The notes under the pieces are model-generated. The model ran no database searches and was not told the DNA's origin. It was given only the letters and a program-made list of their open reading frames with translations. Source: Panicum virgatum (Eukaryota > Streptophyta > Magnoliopsida > Poales > Poaceae). From it: a stretch of 64,000 nucleotides of DNA. Where the stretch lies: assembly GCF_016808335.1 (NCBI RefSeq), contig NC_053137.1, positions 248,001 to 312,000 on the forward strand, in the 5' to 3' direction. The position numbers and the translations under genes are program-made. Of this stretch, positions 44,279 through 55,508 are shown piece by piece; the first letter of the stretch is position 1; each line of letters starts with the position of its first letter.

Positions 44279-46552
44279 GGTACAGGTTGATGGACCGGCC
44301 GCGGCATCCATCGCGGTGGCGGTGGAGTTCTATTGGGAAACATGATGACAGGGGTCACATGACAGCGGTCACGTAGGTGGCGGAAAAGGCGTCGTTGGAG
44401 GTGGGGCCAACGGCGATGGCTGTGTCTAATCAGGAGAGGTGGCAATGGGCTTGGGAAGTTGTCTGGTAATAGCTAGTACTAGCTACGTAATTTGCTGATG
44501 TGGAGGTCAGAGATTAAAGAAAAAACTATTTTATACTATTGGACCGACACGTTCATCTCACGTGTTTTTGGATTATGTGAAATAAATCAGATATTTGCTC
44601 GTCACTAATGACTACTCTCTTCTAATTTTTCATTGCCACGTCAAATCTAGCTAGCTAAATAGCTAATCATTGTAGATGGCCTGACAGGTGGAGCGGGAGA
44701 CAGAAAGAAGAGGCAGTTCTCACGAAGTCACACGATGGCCAAGGGAGAGGCTGGCGGCGGGATTTACTCCAATGGCTAGGAGCATATGGAGAACGATGAG
44801 AGAAGTGGGCAGGAGGCGGGGGTTGTACGGTGGAGCTAAGAAAACCATAAAAAATAGCACTCTTGTATTTTAGACCATGTTGAATTTTGCAACAAAAGTT
44901 GCCAACTTTTGAGCATTGAAAAGCGTGTTTGTGAGAGGGAACGCGCTTCCCAATGCTCAAAATTTAGTAAATTTTTTTTGCAAAGTTTACGAACTAAACA
45001 TGGCCTTAGCACTGTTGTAGAAAACTCCTCTGATTTTGGCGTATTCTGTCTGATTTAGTAGTATTCTGCCTGACAAGCGAAGAGAACAGACAGGGATCAG
45101 TTAGTTTTCAACGGACTACGAATCAGAATAGTGCATTAAGGTAGGTACATACGTCGAACGAGTGTTCTGCAAAACTGGCGGGTGCGTTCCCTCTGCGGCC
45201 AACTGTCGCTTGAATTCGCCAGAACGATGCCACAGCCCACCAGAGGTCTCGTCTCGTCCCAGCACGGCGCGCCACGAGCGCGAGGTCTCAAGTCTCAACT
45301 CGGATGAGGAGAACGCGCGACCTTCAGGTCGATCTTGCCTCCTCCGTGCGGGGCCGAGAGACGTGAAGCTGGATTCAGGATGGGAGGGAATGGTTTGGTC
45401 GAGGCTTGCGCTTGCAGTGGAGGAGCGGCGGCGGATCGCCGGGAGGGGAGAAGCAGCAGCTGGGCATCTGATTCTGATGGAGCAGGAAGGACTTATTTGC
45501 AAAGAGAGATGTTGCCTTTGCCTCTCTGTACTGCTTTGGACAGAAACAACTGAATGGCTCTTGTGATGATGTTCCAGCTCTGGAGAATGGAGACACCAGG
45601 TGTCCAGCAGTGCTACTGCTTCCACCAGACTCAAGCATTTGTAATGGGTTTGTGTTAGGGTATGTTTGGCAGAGCTCTGGCTCCTCTGAAAATAGCTCCG
45701 GTTCTGGCTTCTCTGGTGGAGCGACTCCTCTAGCGAAGGTGGAATCGTTTTGGAAAAATATTTGGCAAAACAGCTTCATCTTGTTTTCGTGAATTGATTG
45801 AAGAGATCAATGCATACATACAGAAATGTAAACGCGCGCCTAACAAACGGCAATAATCTAATTAAATTAAAGCAACATTGATTATACTGCTCTTCTACCA
45901 GACTACCAGAAGTGTTAGCAAAAAATTAAAGAGGCTTTTCTATTGTAGCTAGTCAGTTGGTTCGTTCGTGGAAGCCATGAACACGGCTTAGCTAGCTGCC
46001 GGACTTTTTGGGTCTCCAAACTAACGTGGAGGCCTGTAAACAAACCAACATTTAAATATGCCCAGCCAACCGACGACGATATGATGATGATGGATTAGTA
46101 GAATGTGCATGTATGCAGCTAGGCCATGATAATCATTAATTGCTTGCTAATCACTCTTGGTTTAATTTGGTGGTATTAATTATACTAGCACGTAGTCCTG
46201 CATACATGGGCACATGGTGGCCGTCGATCAATGGATTGGAAGCAAGAAGCAGGGAAAGGAAGGAATGGCAATGCAGTGCTTGCCACCGGCGAGCAGGTAG
46301 CTAGCAGGGTGGTTGAGCTCATGTGTTGGGTTGCTGCTGCTCTGAGCCAGGTCAAAAGAATCGCCGCGTTTCTCTGTCTGTCTGCCTGTCCAGCCACCAA
46401 CCCCGGCCGCGCTCGTCAACCATGCATGGCCTGCATGATCTGTCAGTCAGTCAGTCACTACACTAGGCCGGGCTGGCTTAGGCTCTGACCTGACGACCGC
46501 CACCTTCCATCAGTTCATCACCACTTGGTTCTCTGCTCCGACCCATCTGCCT

Positions 46553-46566
46553 GTCTATCTATATAA
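46553..46566 (+). promoter_or_regulatory. TATA box of the phytocyanin gene
   Basis: CTATCTATATAAGC, about 150 bases before the ATG at 46713. Confidence 0.6.
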
Positions 46567-46712
46567 GCCAGGGCCAGGCCACCCAGTGTGCAGGAGGAGC
46601 CAGCCCCAGCAACAACACCGGCATTGCCACGCGCTTCCACTACCGCATTGCCAAGCTCTCGACTAGCTGCTCAACGTACGCGTAGCCAGCAGATCCGCAA
46701 GATCGATCAGAG

Positions 46713-47441
46713 ATGGTGGTGGCCAGAGCCTTCCTCGCCGTGGCGGCCGTGGCCGCTGTCCTGCAGCTCGCCGCGGCGGCGGACCATCCTGTGGGAGGCA
46801 GCGGCAGCTGGGACGCCAGCGGCACCAGCTACAACGCCTGGTCCGCCAAGCAGACCTTCAAGCAGGGCGACACCCTGTGTAAGATCACCGATGACGATCT
46901 CGATTATTCAGACATTCTTTCATCAGTCCCACTCCTCTGTCTCCCATCCCACCACAAATCTGAAAAAAAAATTAATGATTTGTGCCTGACTGCCGCAGCG
47001 TTCCAGTTCGCGCCGTCCCACGACGTCACCGAGGTCGACAAGAAGGACTACGACTCCTGCTCCGCCGCCAACCCCATCAAGTCCTACACCGGCGGAAGCG
47101 CCGCCGTCAAGCTCACCGCCCCGGGCAAGCGCTACTTCATCTGCAGCGTGACCGGCCACTGCGCCTCCGGCATGAAGCTCGAGGTCACCGTCGCCGCGGC
47201 CGCGGTCACCGCGCCCGCGCCCGGCAAGGGCGGCAAGCCCCACCACAAGAGGAGCGTCGCCCCGACCCCGGCCCCTGCAGTGGCGGCACCGGAGCCTGCT
47301 GCTTCTTCCACCGACGACGTATCCACGCCCACGGCGGCGCCGGCGCCCAGGTCGTCGGACGCGGCCACCATTGGCGTGCTCGGAGGCAAGGCTTTCGTGG
47401 GGCTCGCCGTGGGCGTCGCCATGGCCTTGGCCGCCATGTGA
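46713..47441 (+). CDS. Phytocyanin (uclacyanin-type blue copper protein), GPI-tail-like
   Basis: Two exons, 46713-46878 and 46999-47441, giving 202 residues. A secretion signal (FLAVAAVAAVLQLAAAA) leads into the plastocyanin-like domain (GGSGSWDASGTSYNAWSAKQ, FKQGDTLSFQFAPSHDVTEV). The four type-1 copper ligands are visible: His in APSHDV, then Cys, His and Met in YFICSVTGHCASGMKLEV. Methionine as the fourth ligand points to uclacyanin/plantacyanin rather than stellacyanin. A basic, Ala/Pro-rich, arabinogalactan-like spacer follows, then a hydrophobic end (FVGLAVGVAMALAAM) typical of a GPI-anchor signal. The product is likely a cell-surface electron carrier or wall protein. The 120-bp intron has no stop in frame, so unspliced mRNA would read through as 242 residues. 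A broken copy of exon 1 lies at 60693-60772. Confidence 0.93.
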   Translation: MVVARAFLAVAAVAAVLQLAAAADHPVGGSGSWDASGTSYNAWSAKQTFKQGDTLCKITDDDLDYSDILSSVPLLCLPSHHKSEKKINDLCLTAAAFQFAPSHDVTEVDKKDYDSCSAANPIKSYTGGSAAVKLTAPGKRYFICSVTGHCASGMKLEVTVAAAAVTAPAPGKGGKPHHKRSVAPTPAPAVAAPEPAASSTDDVSTPTAAPAPRSSDAATIGVLGGKAFVGLAVGVAMALAAM

Positions 47442-48100
47442 GCGTCGTCGTGACACGCACGATTGTTTTTTTAGCAGAAATAATAATTCGTTATTCTTAT
47501 ATTCTACGGCGCAACGCACCGACGGTTGTTGCTGACAAAGTTTACAGATATATATATTGTTTTTTTCTCTCCCATCTTTTGCCGTCTTTGGCGGCAACCA
47601 GCAGCATATAGTATTCAATTCGATTGTATTATACATGAACGATGATTATATTAATGTATTATTCTTGTCCGTCCCTGTTGAGAAGGAATAAATACAATGT
47701 ATCATTCATTATTCACTATTTTTTATTGGTATTATTTGTGCTCAAATACTTTATATAATAGCGGCACCAAACACGCAAGCAAATTGTCTAGCTTAATTTT
47801 ACGATCTGCTTGGAGATTTGTACATCCACTCATTGACTGAGCTGTGATAAGATGATGATACACCAAACTTTAAATATACACGATTGAGGAAAGTCATGTC
47901 AAACTGCCTATTTGTCTGTAAATAAAAGTTGACGTGGTCGTTTGCAATACAAAGCCTTCCTGCGTTAGCAAAAGTTTGATAATCTCTGGTTTGGTTTTTG
48001 TAATGCCAATGTTTTCGATCTGTGTTCAATGCAACTACTAATCATGCACATTCGGTTGTTTCCTCACTCATTTCACCCTTTAATTTTTTTTTCATCCCTC
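47442..48100. other. Phytocyanin 3' flank
   Basis: AT-rich untranslated and intergenic DNA; no gene seen. Confidence 0.5.
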
Positions 48101-48129
48101 ATTTTTACCCTTCTTTACCGACTACGTTA

Positions 48130-49271
48130 AAAGATCAGTTTCCTGGATGCGCTCAGCGCTCTCGCTCCCTGGACGCGCTGCACCTCGGAGCCCAGTTCCG
48201 CGATCGGGCCCGCGCGATGATCCCACTCCACTGGCACCTCCTACGGATGCCACGGTGTTTCCGCGGGCTGTTGACGTTCACTACTTTGGGGCGCACGTCG
48301 CCCCCGGTGCGCCTTGTGCGTCCTCGCCTACGTCGGTGGAACGTCGCTCCCCCCCCCCCCCCCCCCCCCCCCCCGCCTTTCGACCTCGCGTCGGCTGGGG
48401 GACTCAGCTGGGAGGAACCACTGCCTGCGGACGCCCCGCAAGGCTTGGCCGCCGCTGAGGATGAGAGCTCCGAGGAGGAGGTCACGAGTGACGACGTGAA
48501 CGGCGAGGTGCCGCCCCCCGTGTTCCTGCGGATCTGGGTGCCACAGGAGAACTGGGCCGAGGCGTCGCGCTATGCGTTCGCCTTCAACCGCCCGGAACAT
48601 GCTGCTGCCAACCCTGCTCCACCACCTCCGCTACCTGCTGCGCTCCCACCCCTGCCTCCCTTCTTTGGGCCAGCACCGCTACCACCACCTCCACCGCCAG
48701 CAGCCCCACAAGCCCCCACAACCACCAGCAAGCCCACCTCGGCCCGTACAACCCGTATGGAACCCACCACGCTTTCACTATCCAGCCCACTTCTGTGCCA
48801 CACTTTTACCTGAACCCAACCATGCCGGGCTTCTCCACCCTATTCTTTGGGCCGGTCCGCGGCCCATTGCTCCAGCCGCTCCCACCTTTGCCTATCGCCA
48901 TCGCCCTTGGCGACGCCGCGCTTGACGAACACTCTCCTCCCGCCCCGCCGCCGTCGCCAAACCTCATGCCTGCCCGCAAACCGCGCGGCAAAGCGGCATG
49001 CCTTGGCCCCAGGCGGGAGAGCCCACGTCTGGCTAGTATGGAGGGTGCGACATTTGTGTCCGTAGAGGACAAGGCGATCCAGCTGAAAGCGCTGAAGAAC
49101 GCACTGGAACCGTGCTCCCGCAAACTCAAGGAGGAAGTTCAGAAGAGGAAGCTCCTTGCTGACAAGGGCAAGCCGCTGGCGGCTGCAACGGTCCGCAAGC
49201 TCGTGAGCGCCGCCGGCCTGGGTTGCAAGGCAGAAAAGAGCATCGCCGCGGTGGTTGCCACCAAGATATGA
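48130..49271 (+). pseudogene. LINE ORF1 (nucleic-acid-binding protein) remnant, frameshifted
   Basis: The first part is read in one frame (GLSWEEPLPADAPQGLAAAE, FLRIWVPQENWAEASRYAFA) and the second, from about 48740, in another (LYFLNPT-like HFYLNPTMPGFSTLFFGPVR, then KAIQLKALKNALEPCSRKLK and a stop at 49269). A run of 26 cytosines (48349-48374) codes for proline and is a likely slippage site. ORF1 proteins package LINE RNA. The match rests on position before ORF2 and general character. Confidence 0.6.
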
Positions 49272-49448
49272 GTCGGCCTGTTTGCGTTCTCGACTACGAG
49301 CTTAGTGTTGCTTTGCCACATTCTGTTAGCAACCGTGCGCGTGTTCTCGTAGTTGCCTCTGCCTCTGTTCTCGGTCATATTTCACTCATTGTCTGTGTGA
49401 TCGTGCGGTCGTTGCCACGTGTAAACTAGGGTGTTGGGTCGGTCACCA

Positions 49449-51046
49449 ATGACGAGTGAAGTTCGTGTCTTTAACCTCTTGTGTTGGAACGTTCGTGGTC
49501 TCGGCGACAAGGATAAATGCATAACTATCCGCGACGCCATCACCTCTTGCAACGCTTCCATTGTGTGCATTCAGGAAACGAAACTTGCCAGCACCGATCC
49601 CCTTAAAGCTAAATCCTTCCTCCCCCGCCACCTACTAGATTTTAGCTGTGTCGACGCCGTTGGTAGTCGTGGAGGTATTCTGACTGCGTGGGACACCAGG
49701 TTCTTCAACCTTGCTTCCCAATCAGAGCAACGCTTCTCCCTCACCACAACCCTGACCTCCACTCTCACTAACTTCTTGATCACAATTACCAATGTCTATG
49801 GTCCTGCTAAGCACAACGACAGCCCGGACTTCCTCACCTCCCTCTTCGGCATCCCGTCCACTGTCGCTGGTGCCTGGATGGTCGTTGGCGACTTTAATCT
49901 GATCCGAGGTCCCGCGGACAAGAACAGCGATAACATTAACCTGCACCTCTGCTCCCTTTTTAACGATACGTTGGACGAGCTTGCCCTCATGGAGGTGCCG
50001 CTCCTGGACCGTCGCTTCACTTGGTCAAACGGTAGAGAGTCTCCAACCTTGGAACGCCTGGACCGTATGTTCTACAACACGGACATGAACAATCTGTTCC
50101 CAAACTCCGCCCTAACCTCCCAAACGCGAGACGCCTCGGATCACACTCCACTCCTGCTCCAGCTCTCCTCCAAAATCCCTAAAACCAACACCTTTCGCTT
50201 TGAAAACACCTGGCTGCTACACTCTGACTTCTTGCCATCGGTTCTACCCACTTGGCAAAACGCAGAACACCCACGCGATGCGGCAGGCGCTTTGGCCGTG
50301 TCGCTTAAGGCGGTGTGCCGCGAGGCAAAGGTATGGGCCCGAGCAAAACGAGCACCTCCAGCACTGCACCACAATTGCCGCTTCTTGATTTACCTTTTTG
50401 ATGTCCTCGAAGAATGCCGAGTTCTGTCCGCAGGTGAACAACATCTACGACGCCTCTGCCAGGACTGCCTCGCGCTAGCTCTGCGAGAATGCGCGGCGTA
50501 CTGGAAACAGAGAGGCAAGGTACGTGCGATCAAGGAAAGTGACAGCAACACAAAGTTCTTCCACGCCAATGCTTGTCACCGCCTCCACCGCAACCAGATC
50601 AGAATGATCGAGGTTGACGGCCAGCCGGTGACCGCACACGACGCCAAGACGAAGGCACTAACAGCCCACTTTGTGCAGACGCTGGGCTGCCCAGGCGAGG
50701 CAGTCTGGCGTTTTGATGTGGCGGCGTAGTACGATGGTGGTGCCGCTGTCTCAGCCGATGCCCTCCTCGCGCCCTTCACCGCCGCTGAAGCACGGGCCGC
50801 AATCCGGTCCATGAACGTGACATGCGCGCCGGGGCCCGATGGCTTCGGTCTGAGCTTCTACAAAGCAGCCTGGCCGTCCGTCGAGTCGCGCCTCATGTCC
50901 TTCCTCGAGGCGTTCTACAACCTGGATGTGGAGCTGGAGCGGGTCAATCGCTCCTACGTGGTGCTGATCCCCAAGATGCCAGCAGCGGTGACCGTGGGCG
51001 CGTTCCGGCCAATTTGTCTGCAAAACTGCGACATCAAGGTGACGTC
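49449..51046 (+). pseudogene. LINE ORF2, 5' part: AP-type endonuclease and start of reverse transcriptase
   Basis: Begins MTSEVRVFNLLCWNVRGLGD. The endonuclease motifs are all present: NVRGLG, IQETKL, VVGDFNLI, RRFTWSNGRESPTLERLDRM and SDHTPLLL. A TAG at 50727-50729 then interrupts the frame. The same frame continues into the reverse-transcriptase start (CAPGPDGFGLSFYKAAWPSV, SYVVLIPKMP, FRPICLQNCDIKV) until the 4.46-kb insertion. The endonuclease nicks target DNA in LINE insertion. Confidence 0.9.
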
Positions 51047-51160
51047 TGTAACACCCCGAGTGTTTAAAACACTAAACATAAGATATTAGACATAGCATCA
51101 TGCATAATCATCAAGATTAAATTAAATAATGCATTTCTTATGTATACAAATACATGTGTG

Positions 51161-51229
51161 TGTATGTATGTATGTATGTATGTATGTATGTATGTATGTA
51201 TGTATGTATGTATGTATGTATGTATGTAT
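51161..51229. repeat. (TATG)n microsatellite
   Basis: About 17 uninterrupted TATG units, 100 bases inside the left end of the TG...CA element. Confidence 0.95.
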
Positions 51230-52217
51230 GCAAGATGTGTAAAATAGAGTGCTCATGTACCTTTCACACTCACCATGAAATGATAAACAAATTGCATCAC
51301 TATACACTCTAAGTGATGTTTATAATTTTGCACGAAGAATCAAATTCAAATAAAAGGTGGACACATGAAATAAGGAATAAACTCAAATTAAAGAAAACAT
51401 GCTTTGAAAATAACTTTCAAATCCTTGATCAAATAAACTTTTGCCCAAAACAAGAGTTGTAGAGTTTTAAATGCGGAACAACTTTCATGTTCATGATTTT
51501 TTTTCAAGTTACTATACAAAAATTTAAGAAAAATTTGAAATTAAACTTGAATAGAGCAATAAGCCATATCCATCGAACATTTAAATTTAACTCCTAAACT
51601 CAGCTTCAAATGAGTTTGTGCCTGAAATAAAAGTTGTAGGATTTTGAATTTTCAACAACTTTCGTGTTGAAAGTTTTTCATGTTTCCATTGGAAATTTTG
51701 AGCCAAACCTGGCCCAAACCCTTTCTCTCTCCCTTCTCTCTCTACTCTCTCTGTTCTCTCTCCTTTCTCCTCGTCTGCTCCTTTGCTTCCTCCATGGCAT
51801 AGCAGGGCTGCCTGCGCCACCTGAGGCCGCCTGCGGCCGCGCCTCGACATCCGTGCCCCGACGGTCGCTCGGCGACAACCAGACGCTACCGAGCTCCTGC
51901 ACGCACGCCGTTGACCCAGGAACACGAGGAGCGAGCCTACTGTCGTTCGTCAATGCCGCTTCCCTCCTCGCTGCACTCCCACTCATGGCCTTCCATGCCG
52001 TGCACGCCAGCTCACTTCGTCCCGCCACTGCTGCAGCGCCCTAACCCCCTCCTCCCTGCGCCCCTGCCCAGCCTTTACTGCCGCTCGGCAACGTGACGTG
52101 CCCAACGCCGACGCCGCTCGCCGCACGCGCCTGCCCCTACCGCTCCCCTGCCCGAGCGCCGCACACCTGCCCAAGCTCCTAGTGCCACGCCCCGCACTCC
52201 CTCCCCTCTCCCTGTCC

Positions 52218-52226
52218 GCTATAAAG
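52218..52226 (+). promoter_or_regulatory. TATA-like box inside the TG...CA element
   Basis: CTATAAAGG in GC-rich DNA, about 1.7 kb before the small spliced ORF and followed by a leader-like GC-rich stretch. Confidence 0.4.
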
Positions 52227-53933
52227 GCCAAGCCGAGCCTCACACGAGTGCCCAGAGCTACCCACCTCGCCGGCGCCCACCATTTCCACCGCCAGCCAAG
52301 GCTCGCCGTGGAGCCCTCCCTTTCTCCCCTTCACGACCCCGAACGACCCCTCCACTAGCTTCGCCTCAGCCTGGTGAAGCTTCCCGACCAACCTGCGCCC
52401 TCTCCCCTCGCCGGAATGCGAGCGCCACCACCGGTGCCAGCCATGGCCGCCGCCCCTCTCCGGTGAACCCCATCCTCCGCCCTCCCTCGACCCGAGCCGC
52501 CCCCGGGACCGGGTCCCCTTTGGCTCACTAGTCCTCCCAGGCCCGGCCACCACCGCCCATGGCCGCCAGAGCTGCGCCGCTGCCGTCCGCCGGCCGCCGG
52601 CCCTGCTCCACGCCGGCGAGCCACCTCCGGCCACCCCGAGACCCACCCGAGCCACCCAGGGGTAGATCTCGCCCTCCTCTTGCCTCTCCCACTTAGGGCC
52701 CTCGCCCGCCGGATTTCGGCCGCCCGACGTCTCCCCTGCTCCAAGTCCGGCCAGGGACCTATTTGTAATCACCCAAATCTTTCCAGGTGCCTAGATGCAA
52801 GATCTCATTTTCTTTTCTTTTTGTTTTCAAAAACAGCGAACTTGTAAAATAGATATAAATTCGTAAAAAAATTGGAAAATGCAAACTCAATTGATATGAG
52901 TTACTTGTTACTAGATATACAATTCTCATTACATGCACTTTTTCATTTTATCAGTGGTTTTTGTCTATATTAAATACAAATTTATTATGCACTTAATTAG
53001 ATCTCAAGTTCTATACACTGCATGGCTACAAATTTTGGTCAGTATGTTGCATGTTATAAGATTAGTCTGGTGTAAAAGTTTGGTGGCCAGTTGACACACC
53101 TAGCTATAGGTTTTATTTAGGACATTATGTATGCCTAGGTTAAATGGTTTTATTTCTTCAAGTTGTTCCACTATGATTCATTGTTTTAAACCTTTACAAT
53201 ACCTTTAGTTTGGTTCCCAGTTTCTACCGGAAAACTTTGAGAATTTTTAGTTAATCCCAACTGGAGCAAATGATTTTGGTAAGGATAAATACATTAAATC
53301 AAGGAAAATAGTTTCTATGCCTGGAAAAACCTGATATTTTTACCATAGGTCTATTATGTTCACTTAATCACTCTGTAAAAAATTGAGACTTATTATCTCA
53401 GTATAATGGTCTATATAAATTAATCTTGATCTATTCCACTATAGTTTGCTTTATTTCTCATGCCTTGTGTAATGATTATTTAAATCTGAAATTTTTACAG
53501 AAGATTCATGATAGGATCACCAACACTCAGTTTAAGTTTCACTACCATTACTTGCATAGTTTGCTCTGTACAAATTAATCATGTTTCTAGCAGTGGCTAT
53601 GTAAAATGTTTTTCATGTTTATTCTGCTGCATGAAAGTAGCCGAAATTTTTACAGTAGCATGATGATTAAGTTTTGCATCCTGTGTAAAAAAATTTCATG
53701 ACCAGAGGATGTAAAGAACTATCTTTTTGAGATAGGCATGTTAAGCTAGTGAAAATTAAAATAGATAACTTTTACCTAATCAGTAGGGTTTTGAAAACCA
53801 CCCCTAGTTCCGTTATGAACTAATTAATGTTGTTTTCTATTATATAAATGATTGTCCAGTAAAAGAAAATAAGATGTGTTACCACTTAACTTGAGTTGTT
53901 GGACTACAACTTTATAGTGAACTAAGTAATCAA

Positions 53934-55133
53934 ATGTTACCATTAGTAATTCATGCATGTGCATTTCATGTTGACACGACTACTCTCGCCGACGATACGT
54001 ACGAGCTGGTGTCGGAGTCCGAGAGTGAGCAGCGTGAAGCTCAAGTCAATCTAACTGAAGTTGCTGTAGACCTGAACCAAAGTTCAGAAGAGCCCAAGGC
54101 TAGCTTAGCTCAGGAAGGTAAGCCCCGGAGCATGACCTATTATTTTTAACATTATGCCACTTATTGTTTCTATATACTTGTGAATTTAAGTTTACAGGAG
54201 TTGATTGAAATCTTAGTTGCATGATCCTAGGTACCTATGTTTGAACACTAGTATGTGTAGGTCGCTAGACAGCTATGCTAATAATTCGGTAGAAGTCGAG
54301 TGATTTCCTGTCACTCGCGAGTTTATAGGAGTTGAATGTCTACTATATGCTGCAATCATAAGGCTCACGACGGGATTAAGGGACCCCGTCGGTTTAGTGA
54401 CAATGTACTAAGGCCGCAGTGTGTGGTAGTGGTTGTTAAGCGTTTGAACGTACTAACCACATTACGAGAAATATGGTAATCGGTAAGCTTAAGTACCTGA
54501 TTGGACCGGGGCGTGGGACATACCACCCCACTGTCAGCGGGTGCAGAGTCGTCGTACTTGTAGTCGAGGGCGGTGGGCTTGTCCTGCGAAACGAGAAGAA
54601 AGGGGAAATGTTGCGTGGGTGACTTTGCTCCCCATGCGTGTGTGTTAGGTTTGTCTTGCAAGGTTAATAAACTCGATTCGAATCGTTCCGCCACTCACGG
54701 ACAATGAGACTGCTTAACACTTTTGCCACATAGAGTAAGAAGTGGAACAATGATGATGATAAATATGGTTGAATGATGAAAAATAATTATTTTCCACCAT
54801 GTATGTATTGGATAGATGCTCACTTAGAATGGTTAATTGAACTAGAATTTTGAAGCTAAAATTGGAAATTAAGGATTTACTCTTAGTTACTTTTCGGCGA
54901 AACAAACCCCTCCAGCCAAAAGCCTTGCATGTCTAGGTAGTGGGTTAAGTATACCCATAGTCGGGTAAGCCTTACTGAGTATTAGTATACTCAGCATTGC
55001 TTGTGGCTCAACTTTATTTTCAGGTGATACGTTTGAAGATCAAATAGCTAGCTTGACTTGCCCGTGTACTTTACCTCCTGGTTGGTCGGTGAAGTGGGAT
55101 CCGACTCCGGCCAACGATGACAATGCCGAGTGA
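53934..55133 (+). CDS. Small two-exon acidic ORF inside the TG...CA element
   Basis: Exon A ends at 54117 (GAAG|GTAAGC) and exon B runs 55024-55133 after TTATTTTCAG. The join keeps the frame (AQEG|DTFEDQIASLTCPCTLPP) and gives about 97 residues ending DPTPANDDNAE. The first part is acidic (TYELVSESESEQREAQVN, LTEVAVDLNQSSEEPKASLA). The start at 53934 is only the first ATG, and earlier leader exons are possible. I recognise no domain. The clean splice phase and stable acidic composition favour a real, element-encoded protein. Confidence 0.45.
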
Positions 55134-55508
55134 TGTCATGTACGGGCTTCATCATGACATCTTGTATCGTCGTTTAGAACTCGCTTTATTTCCGCTGTAG
55201 TTGAACTCTGAACTACTTTAATTTTGAATTTCAAGTATCTTTCTGAGATTTCAAATTTGGTTTGTAATATTTAAGTTAAGACTCTGTGATGTAAGAATTT
55301 GTGAAATATTGTACTCTCTGGAGTCACCTTCGTGTGAGTTGCATGTAAAGCTTTGGGTTTCGATCGAAGCATAAGTGGATTCTTCGGGATTTTACCCGAC
55401 AGCACTGCCGGATTACTCCATTTGAAGTGCGTGTTAGCCGGAATTACATTTAGAGTGATGGTTAGCACACTTGAGCTGGATTAATTCGGACGATTCTGCC
55501 ACAGCGTC

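Larger units (their letters stand above)
41264..46540. other. Intergenic with MITEs and leader-like exon pieces; no supported gene
   Basis: Minus-strand reading of 41815-42060 and of 43440-43600 gives GC-rich stretches ending in splice donors (CAAG|GTGATG, CAAG|GTGTGT), like first exons of unrecognised transcripts. A + strand ORF at 45162-45566 has no known domain. The segment 45655-45780 (TATGTTTGGCAGAGCTC...TTTGGCAAAACAGCTTC) resembles a common grass MITE. Confidence 0.4.
51047..55503 (+). mobile_element. 4.46-kb TG...CA element (solo LTR or non-autonomous retroelement) inserted in the LINE
   Basis: It starts TGTAACACCCCGAGTG and ends GATTCTGCCACA. The five bases outside are ACGTC (left) and GCGTC (right), a near-perfect 5-bp duplication. 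Removing the element restores the LINE reading phrase. I see no second LTR copy inside, no gag-pol and no primer-binding site, so it may be one very long solo LTR. It has a (TATG)n run (about 51161-51229), a TATA-like CTATAAAGG (52218-52226), a GC-rich leader (51800-52760) and a small spliced ORF (53934-55133). Confidence 0.65.

Noticed and set aside
45162..45566. 134-codon + ORF
   Set aside because: No domain, no promoter or neighbour support; the antisense strand is open over the same span.
51664..52772. Several 100-200 codon ORFs on both strands in the TG...CA element leader
   Set aside because: GC-rich leader DNA open in many frames; none shows a domain or links to the phase-correct exons downstream.
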